Below are positions 25,218 through 38,300 of a DNA stretch of 64,000 nucleotides, in pieces. Source of the stretch: Stichopus chloronotus (lineage: Eukaryota > Echinodermata > Holothuroidea > Aspidochirotida > Stichopodidae); assembly GCA_021234535.1 (NCBI GenBank), contig CM037848.1, positions 16,075,444-16,139,443 of the forward strand. Direction: 5' to 3'. A program made the translations under genes and the position numbers. Each line of letters starts with the position of its first letter. Position 1 is the stretch's first letter. The notes below the pieces were generated by a model that worked only from the letters and a program-made list of their open reading frames with translations, was not told the origin of the DNA and did no database searches.

Positions 25218-26175
25218 GTAGATACTCTTCCATCATGAGACCAGACTTGAATAGTTTGACGTAACCATAGTTACCCATCCACACATTTACATCATCACAG
25301 AGATTTATTATACACGTGCAATTTAGTAATACAATGTAATGTTTGAAAAATGAACAAGATAGGCATACCCTTCTACACGCATAACAAGCGTCATGCTTTT
25401 TTTTATCATGCAATGTGAGCAGTAGATTATAAGACACTAGTGCTGTAGTGTCACCTGACAGTTCAGTATTTTCCATGTGATCTTCTGCAATATGAATCTG
25501 TTGTATTCTAGAAGCATGACAAGATTCATAATTTTTACTTTCAAGTTGTTCTTTCCTGTCCTTTGTACTAGGCCTCACTTTTTGCCCCATCCCTTTGAAT
25601 ATTTTTGCAGTATTGATCAAGGGATACCTTTTACATATTCTCAACTGGAAAACTTCAGATGAAAATGACCAGACAGTAATGGATTTATTGATGAAGCAAT
25701 TTTTTTCAGACAAGAACTTTGAGTATTTTAGATGTCTCCTTGATGTCATACATTTCAACTCAGTTTTAAATGTCTGCTGTTTTATTAGCTCTGTAAAAAA
25801 ATAATGATGTTGAAATTAGAGAACAGCAAATTTTCATCCTTAAAATGTAGATTCAGAAGAAATTCAGAAGCAATTTCATACAGGACATAGGATCTACTTT
25901 TTTGTAAATTCCATAATCAATTGAAAGCAAACAAAAAGATTTTTTCCTCTGAAATTTTGTAGTCACTATGAGTAGACATGAGAAAATTAATATATCAGCT
26001 AATTAGTAGGTTTCACTCTTGTTTGGTGTTATCAAAAGTGGTAGATTTTTAAGGCCCCTAACGATAGGTTGTGAACTCATGAAGATGCATGTCCTTATCA
26101 GACAGTTAGTATTACCTATAGAATGGAACATCAATTTACAAACTAAGTAAATCCACTCTTTGATTGAATTTTCAG
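25218..26175 (+). other. Intron, 958 bp
   Basis: No coding exon in the + direction was seen. The antisense strand has an unusually long open frame (25156-25758, 200 codons) that also covers the preceding exon. It has no recognisable domain and is treated as a finding rather than a gene. Confidence 0.6.
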
Positions 26176-26307
26176 AGTGTTGTAGAGGAATTGCAGAAAG
26201 AGAAGGCTCTTTTACTGGAGAGGCTGAGGGTACTAGAGAGCAGCAACTCTGCACTGGTTTTAGAGGGGGAGAAACACCAGGAGGTTTATGAGCGATGCCT
26301 TGATGAG
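26176..26307 (+). CDS. NCKAP5: NCKAP5-like exon: conserved coiled coil ending YERCLDE
   Basis: A 132-nt exon of 44 codons, phase 0-0, acceptor TTTTCAG, donor GTAATT. It contains EKALLLERLRVLESSNSALV followed by LEGEKHQEVYERCLDE. The vertebrate family has EKTKLLLERLKALEAENSAL and then YERCLDE, so this is one of the strongest identity blocks. The exon ends exactly after the DE pair, with the next exon supplying the VASQVVQALL continuation. The 3' part of this exon (from GAGAGCAGCAAC at 26236) together with the first intron bases is repeated about three more times downstream. Confidence 0.93.
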
Positions 26308-26650
26308 GTAATTATGTGATGAATATTCATTAGTATCTACAGTTCAACAACTGTACCTGCATTGCTTTCAGAAGGTGAAAAGCATTGGGTTTACAAGCGA
26401 TACAGTGATGAGGTATTTATGTAATACGTACTATTAGTAACTAGACGGCAGCAACTCTGCATTGGTTTTGGCAGTGAGAGTGTGGAAAGCATCAGGTGTG
26501 TGAGCGATGTCTTGATGAGGTAATAATGTAATGAATATTCATTGTTAGCTTGAGAGCAGCAACCTGTCATTGGTTGTGGAAGGTGAGAACCATCTGGAGT
26601 TTTAAGAACAATGCCTTGAAGCAATTTTGTGATGCATATTTATTATCAGA
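26236..26650 (+). repeat. Four tandem copies of an exon 3' end plus its splice donor (104-108 bp units)
   Basis: Unit 1 is the functional exon end and first intron bases. CAGCAAC-type anchors lie at 26241, 26345 (CAACAAC), 26449 and 26557. GATGAGG-type anchors lie at 26302, 26407, 26514 and 26618 (decayed to GAAGCAA). Spacings are 104 to 108 bp. Copies 2 and 3 keep a GATGAG-GTAT or GATGAG-GTAATA donor, and copies 1 and 3 keep GTAATGAATATTCATT-type intron sequence. Copies 2-4 have lost the open frame by small indels and stops, so they are intronic fossils, not additional exons. Confidence 0.88.
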
Positions 26651-29600
26651 CGTCATAATGGCAGTGCAAGTAAAACATTTATGGTAAAGAAAAATTCCAA
26701 ATAAGAGTTAAGTGAATAAAATATGACATCTGAGTCTGTCCTCTCCTGTTTCATTGGTGTGTGGAAGTGGTATCATGTGGTCGATAAAATAGCACGCTCT
26801 GAAATGGTCCATTACGGAAATGCACACTTCTAAATACCCAGTGTATGGGCCTTTGGTCAGGTTTTGAACCGCAAACAGGAAATGAGAACAATTGATCAGA
26901 GTACTAAAAGAATAAACATTACGTGCACGACTGCACGATTTGTGTCGAAATCTGTAACTGGAATGCCTCGACTTGAAGTAGTTTACGTCTGTTGGACGAG
27001 AGAGGAGCATTAGAGATAAGGACGGATCGATCGATCCTAGATAGTGAGGGGAAGACCATATATCAGACAAACGGTGATACTAGAATGGAGACATGTATCT
27101 TCTTGTAAGAAAGTACATAGACCTTTCAAGGTGTTTTCTTTTCAATTTTGATGGCATAATCATCACTGTGCATTTCAACAAACCAGGACAAATTTGACGT
27201 TTTGGTGACATGAAGCGTGATATATATGTAATATGTAACACATTACATAGATTGTGAAATACAGTGTAATTTAAAACAGTAAATATTCTGCATGAAACAG
27301 TACACAAATCAATTGGATTTTAAATACTGTTACTCCTTGTTTGTCATCTTTATATTATGGATGTCTGGTGTAGGTCTGTACACAAACCACATTGTTGTGC
27401 CCTCTTTTGTTTGGATGCCAGTTTAATTTCCAATCACTGTTGCCATGCAGTTATGGCTTGCATGTTAACTTCAGCCCTCATCTATCTTTGAGAGTCAGCA
27501 TTATTCATGCCTTACCATCATAAACTAGTATGTCACTGCCCTGGAATTTGGGAAGTGTGAAGATTAAAAAATTGTAGGCATAGTTTGCAGTGAAGGGTTG
27601 TCAAGTGTTTGAGCAGTTCGCGAGAACGTCGCTTCGTACCTCTGTCAGCCATGTCGTACGACAGATGTCAGCGATCGTGCCCTAGATGATTTGCATCTTG
27701 AAACAGTTTCTGGATCTTGAGGGCATAAAATGTGAGAATAATTGACAAACTTTCATTTCTTATTGACAACAAAATGAAAATCAAAAATGTGAAAATATAA
27801 TGCAATACTAAAAGAGATTGTCTGTTAAAATTTGAAGGTGTCATAGAGATGGTGTGAAGAATACAGAAAATGTTAAAAGTAAACAACATGGTAATTTATA
27901 CAACAGCTTTGAGTGAGTCCTTTTAACTGTATACAATATGAGAGTTAAGATGGGATCTCATTATAATTCACCAGTCAACTAAAGATGACTACCAGTCCTG
28001 AATTTCAACTATCATGTTTTTCCTATCTGTAAATCAATCTTCTTGTTATCATACAGGCTGTATATTTTAATCTGACGTTAATGTTTGAGCTTAGATTTTC
28101 AGGATTATCACGAGATGAAGAATGAGGTACTCGAGGGGTGGGGAGGGAATGGTGCTCTAGGGAGGAACATTCAGCTTGTAAATCTTATAATGCCAGTTCT
28201 ACTGTATCAACCTACATGTTAGCACCTGCCTGCAGTTGCAATAAAAACAAGAGTTGCATTGGTCTGGTAGGCTTTAATACACCAGGGTTCTTGCCAGCTT
28301 TTTCCTCAAACTGGTCAGATCATATTAATCAATGCCAAATCGATGGCCACTTCGGCATGGGATCAACGGGTCTTGGAAAGGGCACTTTTTGACCTGGGCA
28401 TTTGACAATCTTTACTCAAGTTTTTCTTATATGATTTTTAATGTGGCAGAAGTGATAAATTCTCATTTAAAAATCTGTCCGTTATATCTAAAAGAAAAAC
28501 ATACTGCCAATCTAGCAAGGTATATTATGTTTAACTGGTCCTTACCAACAGTCTAACAGTGTCAATTAATGTTCCTGTGAGAAATAATAAGAAAAAAAAA
28601 ACAGTATCAGGATTGATGTGCAACAATGATAAAAGCTGACATATTTTTTTATTCTTACGTATCAGTGGCCACTACATAGGATCATTGTAGAGCAGCACAC
28701 AATGTCAGCCACCCCTTCAGAATCACACAAAAAGTTTGAAATCCTAGCATCATACAGTAAGACTGAGATTGGCCACAGACTCTTTTATGCATGGTAGAGG
28801 ATGAGCAGTTCCAAACCAAAGCAAAATCACTGAATCCTTTTATCATTCATGATTTACTCTCTTGGATCATAAAATGCTAGTCTTGCTTCACTTTTGTTAT
28901 CAATTCTCAATATCATTGAGATGCGGAGTCTCCTTGCGTGGATACCAGATAGTGCTGTCTTTTAATTGTAGGTCAGTCCATCGTACTGTACCTCCATAGT
29001 TAGTTTCTTTGTCTCGCTGTGCTGAATATATCCAAGCCATTACTGTCACCTCCAAGTCAATGCCAAGTGGGCGCACCTTCAATTAGTAATAATAACCTTC
29101 CATATGCATTTTACTGTAAAATTGTGGCATCATGTAAAAGAAAAGGAATCCTGTTCAGTTGTTATGCGAGACTGCAATTTTCAGAGAAAATTTTAAATTC
29201 CAAATGATTTTTTCTATTCCCTAAGTCTAGGCTTGTTATGTTAATTATTCTTAGTTATGGTAATAAGTGTACTTACAGTTTATCATGTAACCTTGAATGC
29301 CAGGAAAATTATGTCTTATTAGGAAGCGATGAGTGTTTATATTATCTATGCCAGCTGCCTACAAGTTATTGCATTTTAGATCAAAGCAAACATATATCTT
29401 GAAGGTACTTTCTAAATCCTATAAGTTCTTACATACTGGTAGGCATAGAGAAGGTTACAACCAACAGGTACATGTAGTTACAAACATTACAATGTAAGTT
29501 CACATTTGTAAAGCAGGATGTGCTGTTTGAAGAAAAAAATAACATTGTCATTAATTTTCCCTCATTTTCTTTCATTTGATACCAATCTGGAAAATAACAT

Positions 29601-32600
29601 CTAGGCCAGTTCTCTTTCACGAAGAATTTCATTAGTTAGAAGGATAATTACTGTACAAAGAAGAGGGGTTTATTTTTTTTGGCTAAAAAGTAAGCAGAAC
29701 TACCCCTTGTGGTAAATGTGCGGCACTTCCATGCGAATACCCACAACGAAATATCTATGTAAACTCATTTGTTTTGGAAATTAGGCTCTAATTGGACAAA
29801 TAGACCACGGTACGGTAGTATTTATATCCCTCTAGAACTATAAAAACTATAGGCAGTCTTTTAGTACACCTTTGAAAATGCAGAAATAACAGCACATTCT
29901 GCTCTAACTGACTATTTGGTTGATTAACTTTTTTTTAAGGAGGGGGGTCTTGCTGTGCACTCATACAGTAGATGCTTTGCTAATTTTTTTACATCTTGGG
30001 GATTACATGTTTTATTTGAATTGTTGTGTTGCATTGAGATGTTTTTTTTTTTTTACAGTTTGTAGGTTATTGAATTTATTCCACTTTTTCATATTTTTCT
30101 TGTTTTTTGTTTGCTTTTGGTGTTTCTGAGTTTTTTTTTCCAAAATTCACTTCCACAAGCAGGGAAATAGAGAAGCCCTGAAGGCTTGTACGTAGTATGG
30201 GCAGAGAGGGATTAGTAAAAGAAATAAGAGTGAAATTTACTGAATGTACCTTAAGATACAGATGGACTGGGAAACACCAAGGACTGGGTTGTCAATGGTC
30301 ATGTGTTAGTTGAGTACCATACCCATGTATATTATCTTTTATTACATCTTTTTGAAACAATTATGAATGCGATTTTCCTCTCTCTTGCGGGAGTATGTTT
30401 TCCAAAGTTTTACATTTTTGCAATATTCATTGAACTGAACCTTCAGGTGGATGTCAGCTAGCTCTTCCCTAAGAAAAAAAGGCAAAATAATAACAAACAA
30501 AAAACAAATTGGTCTTGTAACTTTTCACAAGGTGAGCAGTTTGTTGAAGATGCCACCAACTGGACCTCATTTTTTGTTGCTAAGTTTGAGTCATTGGAGC
30601 ACCCACCTCAGATCTGAACTTGTATCAAACTTACAATAGATCAGAACATCAATCCACAGAGCCACAATTATTAAAGGCAATGGATCGCCTCCTAATTGCA
30701 TGAGTGCCTGAGCATAGCGTTGTACTGCATACACTGTGTTGTTCCACGTACTGCATTTAGGTTGCTTTCTTGTGCGAGTAACTGTCACTGACAACCCCAT
30801 TGATTTGCAGTGATCGCTACGCCAAACTCAAAAGGAGCAAGTGACATCACAAATTCTGTTTTGCTGGATTCATGATCTCATCTGTTGTCTTTAAGTAATT
30901 TAATACGAAGGTAGCCATCTTTTGTTTTTAGTGAGTGATGTTTATTTTGACGACTGATTTCATCTTTTCTTTAGTCTCGTCGTAGCTGTGGAGTCGTGCT
31001 CCCGTCAACAGCGTCCATCAGTATCGTAGCATGTGTGTTCGATAACACTTAAGTGAAATTTAAGTATAATGTTTGTTTTTTCCCCATATACTGTAGCCTG
31101 CTTGTATAATAGTAATGACATACCATCTTCGTATCCTGTTCACTGGTAATTATTGGCTCTTAGTCATCGTTTACCTTGCTCCAAATAGAATCTACCCTGA
31201 GCTGAAAATAGAAGAATAAATTAGAAGGTTGTTTGCAGGTTGAGTCAGTAACCTTTGAAAAAGTGCATCTCTCAGATCCTCAATTTATTTGTTCATTCAC
31301 TTTTCGTTCATTCTTCAGTTTTTTGTCTCGTAAGAACGACAAGTATTCAACAGTGCCAAGGAAAACATGCTAAAAAAAAAAATCAGGCAGTCAGATTGGA
31401 AATATGCTATCATTGTAATCTGAGAATAGTTTGTAGCTGTGGGCAGCATACCCCTGGTAGCTGTAAAATGCCTGAGGGATGGAAAGATGAGGAAAGTAAT
31501 CTTCATGGCCAAAAGAAAACAAAACAGGAGGAACAAATAAAATATGAGAAATTTGAGATTGTTTGGTGCAATTGATGCAAATACACAGAGCAGGTGAATT
31601 TAACCTGAATGGCTTCATTGATGTCAAGAAATGACGGGAAAACCTGGTTTAGCATCAAGCCTCATCAGAAATGGAGATTTATTGTAAAATATCATGGTTT
31701 GCAGTACACACTGAAGATCACAAACCAATAACAAATAGCTAAAAATGCTGTGTGGCTGGAAAGAAAATATATGCCCATTATAATTGTGAGGAAACCTATG
31801 CATTAATAGTAATTTGGAGAAAAATTGCCTGGTTTATGATTTAAAGTTATGGAAAATTATTCTCATGTGAGATAAACTTGGAATCACAGAGTTTTTTGGG
31901 CAGGGTAGGGAGAATATTTTTGAAATTATATTTTATTTGAGTCTCTGAAATCACATTTGTTTCAAGATATCCTTCTCCTTTAAGTTGATTGAACTTAAAA
32001 CATAATATTTTGGTGTTTGTAGGTAGACTATACTCATCTATATCTTATTTTACAGCTAATGTTTTTGTCGATTCCTAAAAATAGGCACCTGGTATTTTTT
32101 CCTTATACATGTCAGGTGCCTGGGTGCCTGACCAAAACACTGACCACAGGGTACATCTTTAACATTGGAATTCCGCAGTACTGTACATCGAATCTATGTG
32201 GCCAGATCTTACTAGTACACTACATACACTTGCCGACACCTACTCATCAATCAGACCACTGATTTTCCCTGAGAAAAAGAGAACAAAATTATGTTTTCTG
32301 AACTATTTGGTGTGTAAAGAAGGGAAAATTCAGCAAAAATCTGGCCACAGAGTGTTCACAAAGCAGTTGTGTTGTGTTTTTACTTGATGAAGGAATCTGG
32401 GTAGTAATTTTGGATCTTGGTAGTAAAATAGGATGCAGGTACCCAAGTTACTTGGGAAAACATCAATTAACCTTGTTATAGGCTTATTAATCACATACGA
32501 GGACAAGCAGACTTGCCAACCTCAAAAAAGGCAGACCTTGAAATGCAAGAAAACCTGGAAATCACAGTCCAAAGCTTGTTCTTAGAACCTCCTTTGTTAT

Positions 32601-35350
32601 TATCAAGTGAGTTTTATAAATTAGGAGGGAAGTTGTTTTTCTACACACTCTATATATACAGCATATTAAAGAGGCTCATTGAGTTGTTTGTTGAAATTCA
32701 CTAATTTTTCTACTACCTTTCAAGTTTTTTTAACATACTAATGACAAATTGTCAAACTAAGAAAATGCCAATGCTGCACATACAAATACACATTAATTAG
32801 TGAGTAATTAAAGATTCAAATTTGTTTTTTGAGAATTTGTGACCAGACACCTTTCATTAGTACTTAGGCCTATTCACATGCACACAGCCAGTGCAATCAC
32901 AGGTCCAAAAATTCAAAAAGTTTTCATAACTATTGGATGTGAAACTTAATAATTAACTATTAATAAACTTAATAATTATGCTAATTATAAGTATTGTCGT
33001 GTGCTTTTACCCTTCAAAATCATCACAAACTTACTGATGTCAACTCAATGAGCCCCTTTAACTCCCATAGAAAATCTTTTTGCTAAATTAGTCACTTGTG
33101 TGACAACAATAGAACTGTGATTTAATAATCATATAAAGCTGTGATTGAAACCAGTGGTCTTTGTTTACATAAAGGAAACGTTGTACATTGCATCAAAATT
33201 ATTTTTACCTACGAGATCTAGTATTTGTAACGTGAGACAGTGCCTGAAACCGTGAGGCTCACAGTGAAACCGTGAGAGTTGACGAGTCTGTGATATGAAA
33301 CGTTGTAACTCCATGTATTAAAGCTGTATGCAGTTACTAAAATGATGACGGTGACAGCAAGACTTTATATCATTTTCCATTTCTCATAAATGTGCAACCC
33401 AGGTGTAGGGGTGTATGTCCCTCCCCTCTCCCAATATGGGCAAAGCTAGTTGATCCATTAGAGCAAATGACACAACCAAGAAATGAAACGATGTCTTTTG
33501 GTGGGCAACGACTACCCTTGCAGAGGCGTTTAAGGGCGATTTCCAAGAGATGTCCTTTTGGTGGGCCATGACTATACCCTTGTGGGACCTTGCAGAGGAA
33601 ATTTCCGGCTATCTATGCGATAATTTTGTCCAAAACTTTTCCGGTACACACCAGCCATGGTGGTGTTCCACTTAGTCTCCTAAAATTGTCATTCCCCTGA
33701 GTCCAAAATCCTAGATGTCCCATGGTAGTATAGGGATGCAGTATTTCCATATCACACTGTAACTTGAACCCTGCTGAAAAACATCCCCTGTGACATCACT
33801 GGAGTGAGAATTAAAGCTGAGCCTCAAAATTTGGGCAACTTGGTCCACAATTCTAAAATGCGCCAAAATAATCAGTTTCCCCCACCTCTGCGAAATGTCA
33901 AATTTCAAGTGAAGTATCTCATCAGAGTTTCAAATTGTAAGGGAAAGTCTTGTTGGCATCCCCTTTTGTGTCGTAGAACAGAATTCGGTCGATGTGTACA
34001 TTTCAAATTATCTCAACTCTCAAGTTATCTTAAGTGTCTTGTCAAAACATAGATATTCAGCTTTAATTCCTCCTCTTTCTCACGGAGAATATCTCATCCA
34101 CCAGCTTGTGAACCGCAAATATGGGCAGAATCATAGTGCTTTCCATCAGCAGAAAATCTCAACACTGATACAATACGCTCACCGTAGTATGCGTAAAGGG
34201 ATTTTTGCTTTTCATCGTACCTCCAAAGATTTGCAAACCTTGAAAACATTATAGGAGCCCATAATGCTACATCATTACCTTCACCCAGAGGTGGAACGAA
34301 ACATATATTTTCTTATCTTGTGAGCAGAGCCTCGACAGTACTCGAGAGTTTAATGATTTCAGAACCTCTTCCAATCATTTCAGCAGCCTCAGATGTTTGT
34401 CATGAAATCATCCATGCAGACTGCGGTAGCCTGCTACTATTTTTGGAATATGACATCATCTCATTTTTAACACGGTCAGTCCCCTCTAACAACCTTCGTC
34501 ACTTCACGGAGGGTTGAAAAATATCATCTGTATCCGAAGAGTCCTAGTCTTCCAAATTAAAAATGATAGCTGAACAGAAAAAATTCTTTTGGGCACCCTA
34601 ATATTTACTCTGAGGAATAATCTAAAGTAATTGTGTTCATAAAGCAAAACAAAAACAAAAAAGGGGGGGAGGTGGGACAATATATAATTCTTTTGAAGCC
34701 AAGGAAACTCTGCAAATCCTGGGAAAGAATTTGTATGAGTCATCAAAGGTACAAAATAAGTAACTAGGGATGAGTGAGTGATGGTATCTTGGTACCTGGA
34801 TAAATTTTGAAGGACTCTAGAACTGACACGTAGATAATTACATGGATGGTTGTAGTATTAGCAGAGAAAACCATAACACAATTTCAATGCCTGTTGAAGA
34901 AATTGATACTCTTTTATTATAACAGTTGGTTGTAACTTGACAGTCTTATCAAGAGATGTAATGATTGCTAAGTAGTTCTCTTGGATTTATCTGCTGTGCA
35001 GCGGTTTATATAAATCTCTTGATTATCAAGTGTTAATGGAAATGGGGCCCTCTGGTAGACAATCATGCCCCAATTAGCTACAAATCTAGGTTGCTAAATA
35101 CTGCTGAAGGATTTTACAAGAAAGATATTTATGGTAGAAGTATCAGGGCCTGTGGACACTGAGAATACGGCAATTCCCACGTGGGTTAAAGATACGCTCT
35201 CATGTTCTGTTTATCCATTCACTAAACTCTTGCTAAGAGAATAGTTTAAATTCTCTTCACATAGAAGGATGAAATATTTCTGAGTTACTCTGAAAAAGAA
35301 GTAATGAAAGTTCCATCATGATTCATGGTTACATTTTGTTTCTTTAACAG
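26651..35350 (+). other. Long intron, mostly unique AT-rich sequence
   Basis: The intron runs from 26308 to 35350. Beyond the exon-derived repeats I see a short tandem duplication at 33488-33600 and many A/T homopolymers, but no exon or RNA gene. Open frames here (for example 28138-28392, 31255-31575, 33804-34254) have neither coherent splice context nor recognisable motifs. Confidence 0.6.
33488..33600 (+). repeat. Tandem duplication, about 60 bp unit
   Basis: GATGTCTTTTGGTGGGC, a short gap, ACTACCCTTGCAGAGG at 33489 recurs from 33549 as GATGTCCTTTTGGTGGGC, then ACTATACCCTTG and CTTGCAGAGG, with a small insertion. Confidence 0.7.
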
Positions 35351-35389
35351 GTTGCAAGCCAAGTAGTTCAAGCCCTACTGATACAGAGG
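35351..35389 (+). CDS. NCKAP5: NCKAP5-like microexon VASQVVQALLIQR
   Basis: A 39-nt, 13-codon exon, phase 0-0. Acceptor TCTTTAACAG; donor GTAAGT, a consensus match. The encoded VASQVVQALLIQR matches the family block VANQVVQALLTQK that directly follows YERCLDE in vertebrates. This makes it one of the best-supported exons despite its size. It is flanked by introns of 9.0 and 11.0 kb, so recognition must rely on its strong splice sites. It is too short to appear as an ORF and would be missed by length filters. Confidence 0.93.
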
Positions 35390-38300
35390 GTAAGTTAATG
35401 TTTATCCTTTACTCATTTTTAGATGTAGTGGATGCTGTTTATTGTTCTCGGGTATTATGAGATTGGTAGAGGCATGTGGCCAACTGGTGTGAGGGAGATT
35501 TATTCATGATTGGTAGTTGTTATGATGGAACCAGTGGTGGCTGTTGCATTTGATGTCCTGCAACAATGAACCATGGCAATATATCAAAGTAGGTGACTGG
35601 CAATTGGCAACTTCTATAGAAATGAGATTAAATAGATTAGTGTGTGCCAATTCACAGGTTTGCATTCTACAATTTCAGAACTGCTTTGGAGTAAGTTGTC
35701 ACAAGAAGTTTACAAGTTGCTGTGCAATTCACTGGCATAGGCCCATGTGCATGAAATTTACATCGAGATGTCCTGCAGCATCTTAGGATTCATTCAGTGA
35801 AACAGTTGGTTCTGGCAAAATGAGAAACAGGGACTCACGCAAATTCTTAAATGCTTGTCTCTTGGCTGCTAAATGTTCTTGTTCCATGGTTTATGCGCAG
35901 GTATTAACTGTTCTTATTAATCTTATGTGATGTTATACTAAAGCCGAGCAAATGTGGGACACCACAAAATGATGATTCTTGGCGTATACATGTCGGTGAG
36001 ACCTGCCGTTATTATAGAAAACTTCCCTTGGAAACTTGTCCTGAGAATTTCATAAGGTAAGACTCCGTCTTGTGACTCGAATTACGACACTCTGAAATGA
36101 TTCCCATCTCCAGGGATCGTAAAGATACCGTAATATCCGATTCACAGGATGCAGTATATTATACTCATTTCAAGTCCATAGGATGAGTCTAATTGTGTAA
36201 TTGTTTTGGTATGTATTTTTTTCAGTCTGTCATACATTTAGCTCAAGGAGAACATTACACGGCTGCTCATGGAATGTTTCATGTAGATCATAGCAATGAT
36301 AATTTCTTAAGGCTGCAATCACTTAGCCATCACCTAGCTTCAATAGTAGAAAGAACTAGCTTTGATCGTGCCTATCCATGGTATAGTTACTAACGGTACA
36401 TTCGATCAGCCCTCATGGAATTTGTTGTTTCATGTTTTCTGGAGAGCATTGTTGTGAACGTTAGACTTCAAGTTTTGTTTCTGTGATTCTTTCTTAAGCA
36501 GTACCTGTCCTCTCATTCATTTATGCATTATTTTAGGGCAAAGCTAATACAGCAATATGTTGATATTTTTCTGAATTGTTTTCTGTGAGAGGAGTTTCCT
36601 GAATTTTCTGAGAGTAGATTCCACTAGGTTAGTGTTTTTCTGTCTGAAGGAGGTGCACTTTGTCTTACTGCAAATTGTTAGGCCTTTTATTAATATGTTA
36701 CCTCTGGGATCATTATTCCATGGAGACTTTTTGGGAGTAGCTTGTCATCATGTGATTTTGTCTGCAAAGGTAATTTATCTTCTCAATTTGTGGTTTTACA
36801 ACATTGATCTTATGACAGCAGTAGTAATTTGAATCATTTCTTTGTAGAAGGGAACCTGTAACATTGAATTTATTCCATCCATTGGTTCTTTGATCTAACT
36901 TATTATTGATACAAATAAATGTCTACTGGCATAAACTTAGATCCCTTGCATAATCCTAGCATTGTGTAATCTGTTTTCATGGGGCTGGTGAGCTGTGTAG
37001 CAAACAGTCATAGACCTTTTATTCCTGTGGCATCGTAACAATTTGATTTAACCCCCATTCCCCTCCCCAAGTTTGCAATAGGATCAATCACTAAAATCGT
37101 TAATGTGGTCAGGAAATGTTAATATGCAGTAAGATATTTACTACAGTAACTGGCGAAGGTAGCCAGTATTGGCAAAAAGAAATTTAGATTTAATGACACC
37201 AATAACTGCTCATGCTTCACTCTAAAGCAATGAAGAACACTGATTAATAGTTGGCCTATGGTTTCTGCTCCTTCACTGCTTCCTTTTTTTTATTTGTTTA
37301 TTAATTCTCTTTCTTCTAATTTGAAGTAAGAGCAAGAAAATGTAGGAAAAAAAACACAAAAAGAAAGTGTGAAGAATCTGAAAACAAAAAGCTTGCTCAA
37401 GTAGATCCACTATTCAAAACAATCTCAAGCAAAAAAAAAACACATGAAAGTAAAAAAAAACAATGATTCCACATAACTCCATCCCCACCCAAGGATTAAT
37501 TTTATAACTCTAATGAAACTACACTTTGCACAGAAGGACACTGAAAATCGCCTTCCCACAGCACCTAATGTCAAGTGAATCATTCTAATAGGGAGTTCAG
37601 GTTTATGACAGCTAGGCCGATTTTAACAAAATTCTTTCAACAGAACAACATATTGCAAATAAAACTTCAATAAAGTTGGGTTTTAAAACGTTGGTTTGTC
37701 TAGTTGGTATTCATCATTTTTAACTCTGAAACAATTGTGTATTTCCCTTGTAATCACTAAAATAGATTCCTTTTCAACATTGTGTCACACATTTATAATT
37801 AAGTGAGATCCATACATTCATTCCAAGCCGTAGAGTAGCCTTAAAGGGGAACAGGGTGTTTAGAATACACCGACATGACATACAAAAGAAAACAGTGGTA
37901 ATCATTGTTAAACCATTCAGTCTCATCAATAAACATCTACCAAAGTTTCATTTTCTCAAAACATTATGCATGTGATGAGTAATGGAAGATGCATCATTTA
38001 AATTTTAAAAGTTTGGGTGAACAAATTAGTGTTGAGTAACAAATAACTGACTTTCTATCTGTGAGGAGCTGATTTCTTGAAAGGAGAGCTACTGTCCTTC
38101 CTTCTTTTGAATAATCTGTCATTCTATGTCCACAAACATTGGTTTCAAAAATATGGATGTTTTCTCTAAAACAAACGCCTTATTTCCCTTTAATTCAGCC
38201 GTACAAACATATCTTTAATACCTTTTTCCATCCCTCTCACAATCTTTTTTACCTTCTTAGTATCAAATTTCATGAAAGCATAGAATGATTTTCTACTCTT

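Noticed and set aside
26371..26411. Copy 2 of the exon-derived repeat as an alternative exon (GCTTTCAG acceptor, GATGAG-GTATTT donor)
   Set aside because: The 41-nt segment would shift the reading frame, and it lacks the conserved residues; kept as a decoy-site observation only.
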